Position numbers and translations under genes: made by a program. A stretch of 57,124 bases of DNA from Prorocentrum cordatum (taxonomy: Eukaryota > Sar > Dinophyceae > Prorocentrales > Prorocentraceae), in NCBI GenBank assembly GCA_963575745.1, contig CAUYUJ010003654.1:20001-77124 (forward strand), in the 5' to 3' direction. Below the pieces are notes generated by a model. That model worked only from the letters and a program-made list of their open reading frames with translations, was not told where the DNA came from and ran no database searches. Shown here piece after piece: positions 46,001-52,000 of this stretch; position 1 is the stretch's first letter; each line of letters opens with the position of its first letter.

Positions 46001-49000
46001 CTGGCAAAGCGCCTTCCATTCCACTCGACTCTCGCTTGAGGACCTGGCGCTGATCAACTGCTGCGCGAGGTCGTCTAACAGCTTGTTGCGGGAGTGCTTC
46101 AAGGCCCTTCTCAGGGCCGGCTTCGACCTGACCAGAAACTCAAGCATGTGCGCAGCTAGCTCGCTTGCCGTCAACATCTGAGTATCCCAATCTGCGAAAG
46201 CCTGGAAAAGCTCCGAAACCAAGAAGTCCAGCTCTAGATCGGCGATGTTCTGGGGGTCCCCCGCCTCGAGCGACGCGGCGACCAGCCTCCTGACACCGCC
46301 AGAGTCATGCTTGCCCCAGAGACGCCATGCCTGTCGCACTTGCCCTCTGAAGATGATTACTCCTAGAAGATCCTCCGATGCATGCGGCTTGATCGGGACA
46401 CGTGCAGGTTTAGGGGAGCAGGTTTGTGCGCCCACGTACATGTAGTGAATAATGTCGTGCAAGTGCTGATTCATGTCGACATGGTGGGGAACCGTGGGAA
46501 AAGCTGCCAAGTGCATCCTGAAAGCTGCTGCCTTATCAGGGTCCTGGGTGCCCAAAACGTCGTAGCCGCTCTGTCGTTGCGCTGCCTTGGTGGAGCCCTG
46601 GGACTCGAAGCGCATGAAGACAGGATGATGATCCTTGCCAGTGCAGAAGGAATCTGTATCATATCGGACTTGGTGTTGGTCCAATGCGGGAATCATACTC
46701 TGCTCAACCGCAATGTAGTCTATTCTGTGTGTTGTTTCAGACTTAGACGAGACGAACGTGTACGAGTCCTGGCTGAGGGAGGGGACTAGCGTGTTGGCGG
46801 CGGCCAAACCCGTCTCCAAGAGCATGTCGTGGAATAGTCCGCCCGATTCGTCCTCGTCCTGCCTGAATCCTTCACTTCCCAATGCGTCAGACACGATGCT
46901 GCCGAGCCTGGCATTCGCGTCCAGGAAAGCCAGCTGGACTTTCAATTTGCGGCAGATCCCTATGAGGTCCCGCCACCACTGTTTCCTCTGCTGCGAGGTA
47001 TATTCGTCTCCGTTGTGCAACGCATGGGCAACCAGGATGACCTTCCTAAAGGGTGGGGCACGACAGCCAACCACCAGGTGCCTCTGGGTAGCGTACAGCG
47101 GCCTAAAATGTTTCTGTTCAAGGTACAGGTCTTCGCCCCCTCGCCGCCCGTAGGGTAGGTGCAAGGAGATCCAGAGTTCCACGCCCAAGTTCTTGCCACC
47201 GTCAGATCCCGAAGAAAGCACAAAGTAACCAGCAGAGCACTTTTCCCCCGACGGATTTCGCGCCTCCTGCACCCCGACGATGTGGCAATGTTCCTGAGCA
47301 AACTGCAATCTGAGAACCTCGCCCGACGTTTTGGCGCGTCTAGCCGCCGTGGCCTCCGCGTCCCTACCTGTCTTGGCGTTGAAGGTGGGAATCCTCAAGC
47401 TGATGCTGAACTGACAGGACTTGGGGACCGACTTCTGGGAGGGTTGGGATCCAACAGTATCCTTTAGCGTCTCCACCGACACTTGAGGGCGCCCAGGATG
47501 CCGAAAGGTGTTGTCAGGGCCTATTGGATAAGCTTCTCTTGTGGCCATAGGTGCCTCCTTAAGCCACCACCACTCGAGGTCGTTCGTGTACCTGAGTGCC
47601 TCGCGCAAGGCCGGCGGGGGTGAGCGCCCAACCGCTCGGTCCGACCGTGCTAAACTGTCTGCCAACTCATTCCATGGATGCCCAGAGTGACAGCATACAT
47701 GCAAAAGCAAAGTGCCGTGTCTCCTGCGCGCACACTGGTATACATGATATGTAAGCCAGGCCAGGTGCAGGTTCTCCGACGGGACCTCCAAACCCAAGGA
47801 TATGTTGACAGCCGACTGGTTATCGCAAAAAATGACCAGAGTTGGGGGGAGTGCACCGTGTTCGGCCCAAAGAAACCCAAGATCCAGAGCGAACTCCATA
47901 ATATCCCCATGAGCTCGATAGTCGTACTAGTGACATCGTCCCTTTCGAACTGCCTTGCTGTGGATTCCCATGCGCTCATTTTTTGCCACCCGAGGAAGCT
48001 CACCGTGTCATCAGGCGAGATCGCGACAGCAGCGAAGGCTCAGGCTGAGTCCCTGAGCGTCTTTCTGTACGAGGCGTCGACATAGATTTGTACTGACCGT
48101 GCTCTATGCGCCCCGCGCGCAGAGATATCCAGAGCAAACTTGGCAGTGTGATGTAAGGGGATGTCTCCCAAATCGTCATTGCAAAGCTCAAACCAGTTGG
48201 TGTTCTGGAGTAAAACCTGATATATCCTGTCCGCCTCCTGAAAACCACAGTGCCCACTGCCATTGCTCTCAGGATTCTGGAAAAGTAAAGGGAACAGGTG
48301 CAGGGAGGTAGTATACCCACCATCCTCCCTCAAGGCCAGCACACTCCCCCCAGCAACTGCTTCGAGCTGCTCCCTGGGCGGGGCGGGGTGCGACGGCGGT
48401 GGAGGGGGGTCGGGCACAACCGCAGCCGTAATTGACGTTTGATTGGCCTCGTGTCCTCGCTCCTCATGCACAGCATGCTGTAATTCGCGAGGACGAGGCA
48501 AGAACATATGTTCCTTCGAGGTCTTGCCCCGCAAGCGATACCTCGTTCGGCCGTTGGACCGAGTGGAAGATGACGATGAGTCCTCAGTGGCATCACCTGA
48601 AGTGGCGGCCGAGGAGGTGGCATTGCCTGTCTGCGAATTCCCAAGACCACAACCCTTGGACGAGATATCCGAGACAGGGGCCGACCTAAGAATCGGCCTA
48701 GTGGAACAGGTCCGAGAAAGCGTGTCCCTGGCTTGTCGGACAATTATCGGTGCATGCGCCTCAAAGCGCCTCACTTCGACTGGGCCCCACGAGACCCTGC
48801 CAGGCCTTACAAGTTGGACCCGTCTTCCAGCTCGTAACCCTGGCACTGCATCTTCTTGGGGGGGGACCTGTTGGGCGAGTCTCCCATGTCCTTCTCTTTG
48901 TCTTCCTCCTCTAGCGGTCGGGTCCTCGAAGCCGCAGGAGGTGCATCCGCTGCTGCTGCCGCTGGCGCTGCCGTCGGTCCCGACGAGGCCGCTGCCTGCG

Positions 49001-52000
49001 TATGAGATGCCGACGATGCTGCCGGTGAAGATGCTGCGGCCGACGATGCTGCTGCTGCCCATGCAGGGGGGAACAGCGCCGCGGGCGCTGGCTGCGGAGG
49101 GTCCACTGGCGATCCAGGCGACCTCTGCGCCGGCGGTGGTGTGGGGGGGCGCTGCGTCTGACTGGTCAAGTCGATGGAGGCCCCTTGGATGTGCTGCAAG
49201 ATGTGCACTGGCCCTGGGATCATTTCCTCCATCACCATTGGCTGCGTCGCAATCAGTAGCTCTGGATCGATCGGCATGACCTCCTCCTTGGGCTCGCTCC
49301 TCTGCAACTCTGTTGTCACCCTGGACACGCCTTTTACCCTCGGTGTGTCTGGGACTGCCTTCTCCTCGGCCAGGGTCCTTGTCTCGGCTGAGGCGCCAAT
49401 GCTGGGGGCCCTGGCTGGCTTCGGCGATGCCGACTGTCTCTTCGGTGGCGGTGTCTTTGCCACGGGGGCCTCTGGCAAGTTCGCACTGCGCTGTGTAGGC
49501 GCCCTCGGCCCCGTGGCTGGCGCTGCACCAGGGGGGCTGCGCCAAAATCTGGCGCTGTCGGGGCGGCGTCCCTCGGTGTGCGCTCTGGCGCCAACCCCTG
49601 AAGGTCAGGGGGGCTCGCACTGGGGATCGAGAGTCCCGAGATCACCGCCCGCTGTGCCTTCTGAATCGTCTGCGCGTCCATGAGCACATCACCTGCCGTT
49701 GCACCGATGCCAACTCCCAATACCCTGGCCAGGGCGAATGCGTGGAAGTTCTGGCCCGTCTGCATCCTCGAGAGGTGCTCCTGGATGGCCTGCTGCTGGG
49801 CCTGCACGGCTTTCATCTGCTCCGTCATCGCGGTGATTGCCGCTGCCGTTGGGCCATCTTGCCCCTCAGCCCGCGGGCCTCTGTGCCAGGCGGTGCGCGG
49901 GCTAGCGGGCTCTGTAGCCGTCGGCGCCGTTGCTGCTGTGGCTGGCTGGCTGCGCGCCGCCCCTGAAGCTGCCCTTGGGGCTGCCTTCTGGGGTGGCTGG
50001 TATGCGTGCATCTGCGCCAGGGGCTGGTTGGGCGTTGGTGGCGGCGGCGGCGGCACTCTGCTGGCTATCGCCTCCGCCGCGGCCCTGGCCGACTGAGCCT
50101 TTGCCTCTGCCTGTGCTGCCGCCCTCTCAGCCGCCGCTTGCACCCATGGCCTCTGGGCACTGCTGGCTGCCCTGAGGCCATGTTCACTTCCTCCTGGCGG
50201 GGCCATCAACCAGTCCTCATCATGATCTGGTGCGTCCTCCGCTTCTCGGAGCTGCTGGATGGAGTTCTGTAGCTTCTGCACCATCAGGCAGAGCGTCGCC
50301 TGTTCGTCTAGCAGCTCTTCGACCTTAGCTCGGATCTTGCCGAGCCTTTCTTTGGCGCTGATGAGCTGGGCCTTCAACTCATGCAACTGCTTCTCTGAGC
50401 CCTTGCAGGCGCTCATCATGTATTTGAGCACTCCGATGTCGAACTCCAGGGCGGGATCCTCTTTCCCAGCGTCGCGGACCGCGACGAGGAGATTGGCGAA
50501 CTTCTGGAGCTTCGACTGGGCCTTTGACTTGTATATCTTCAGCTCGTCCGCCTCGGGCGGCGGCGGCTCCCACACCGTGATGTTGGCGATCGCCTCATCA
50601 GGTGCTGCAACTGGAATCTGTGCTATCAGCTCCCTAATGCTGGCGGACTTCTTCTGGTCCCTCTTTCTGCTGGCCGAACGTCTGGTGGGATCGGGGTGAG
50701 GAGCCCACACGTTGCCACAAGAGCATGTCCACTGAGAGTTAGGATTCCTTGTCTCGCACTGCCTGCATGTCCAAGTGCCTCCCCCCATCGTGCTATGATG
50801 CGACTCGAGGAGGCGCTTGGCCTGGAACACGCTGAGGAGAAGGCGAGCTCGCCCTCGCTGCGCCCGCTGCCTCTTGTGCCAGGCTGGCTCGGGGGAGCCC
50901 CTGCGGCGTCCCGAGCGCGCCGTGGGTCGCGCGCGCCCTCTGATGCTCAGCCGCGGGCCTGGCCGCGGGAGCTTTCACGAGGAAATGTCGTGAGGGGGGG
51001 CGCGGCGCCTGAGCCCTGTGCTCCGCCAAAATGGCCTGAGCCCCAGAGGCTTCTCCTCCTCCTCCTCCTCCTCCTCCTCCTCCTCCTCCTCATTCCTCCT
51101 CCTCGTTTCCCCCCCCTCGGACGACGATTGCGCCAACGGCGACGCTGCCGACGCTGAAGCTGCACGGCCCGATCGGGTTCGATTCCGACCTCCCGACCTT
51201 CCGACGATCCGCGCCAGCCGACTCGATGTTGATGGATCTTGACCTTAGTGGGCCCCGGAAACGACAGGGCCGTTTTTTTACCGGTTCCGTTGTGCCGTTT
51301 TTTTGCCGGTTCCGACGCCGTTTTGTTACCGGTTCCGTCGCCGTTTTTTGACCGGTTCCGGCTCCGGGTCCAATCCTGGAGCTGTTTTTCATTCCGTTTT
51401 CGGTCGCCGTTTTTTGGCCGTTTCTGCAGTTTCCCACAGAATGTCCTTTGAAAATGGAAACGGCAAAAAAAAACGGCGACCGGAAACGGCAACAAAAACG
51501 GCTCCAGGATTGGAACCGAAGCCAGAACCAGTCCAAAAACGGCGACGGAACCGGTGAAAAAACGGCGTCGGAACCGGCAAAAAAACGGCAAAACGGAACC
51601 GGTAAAAAAACGGCCCTGTCGTTTCCAGGGCCCACTAAGATCTTGACCAGGGCAAAACAAACGTCTACGTCCAGTCCGCGACCTGGACTCCCACCGGCGG
51701 CTCGCCCGAGACCATCGTCGGCAACGTCATCAAGTACAGCCAGAAGAGCAGAACGCGTCATGAGCATATGGTAGGTTCGCGCCGCGCTGCCGCGGCGGTG
51801 ACCCCAGAGCGGGCGTTCAAGCTTGAACGCCGACAGTGGCCCAGAATCGGCCGATGGCGAACGATTTTCAGCCACGCGCAGAAAGGGGGTGAGGGGAGGG
51901 TGGAGGGCTTCTTAGAAGCACCCCTGCTTCTTAGAAGGCGCGGGCCGTATCTATGGATGTAAGGCCGGCGCCTTCTAAGAAGCAGCCTCCTTCTAAAATG

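Larger units (their letters stand above)
42690..50830 (-). mobile_element. APE-type LINE with RNase H in front of the endonuclease, antisense in intron 14
   Basis: About 8.1 kb read on the minus strand. Order: zinc-finger and coiled-coil protein (ORF1-like), RNase H, apurinic endonuclease, reverse transcriptase, two C2H2-like zinc fingers. Most known RNase H-bearing LINEs have APE - RT - RNase H. Several stops and frameshifts show that this copy is dead. Ends are approximate: no poly-A tail or target duplication was identified. Confidence 0.82.
40448..51650. other. GH92 intron 14 (11.2 kb)
   Basis: The largest intron. Contains CCT tracts, a GC-rich GCC-type stretch (40660-41060), an R2-like LINE fragment and a full antisense LINE, and ends with a foldback element next to the acceptor. 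Confidence 0.75.

Noticed and set aside
45573-47467. Plus-strand frames across the LINE
   Set aside because: Shadows of the minus-strand APE and RT coding sequence.
51110-51234. Possible coding exon (reads KLHGPIGFDSDLPTF) before the foldback
   Set aside because: The GH92 protein joins cleanly from exon 14 (VVAKNQ) to exon 15 (GKTNVYVQS) without it, and no family segment is missing there.
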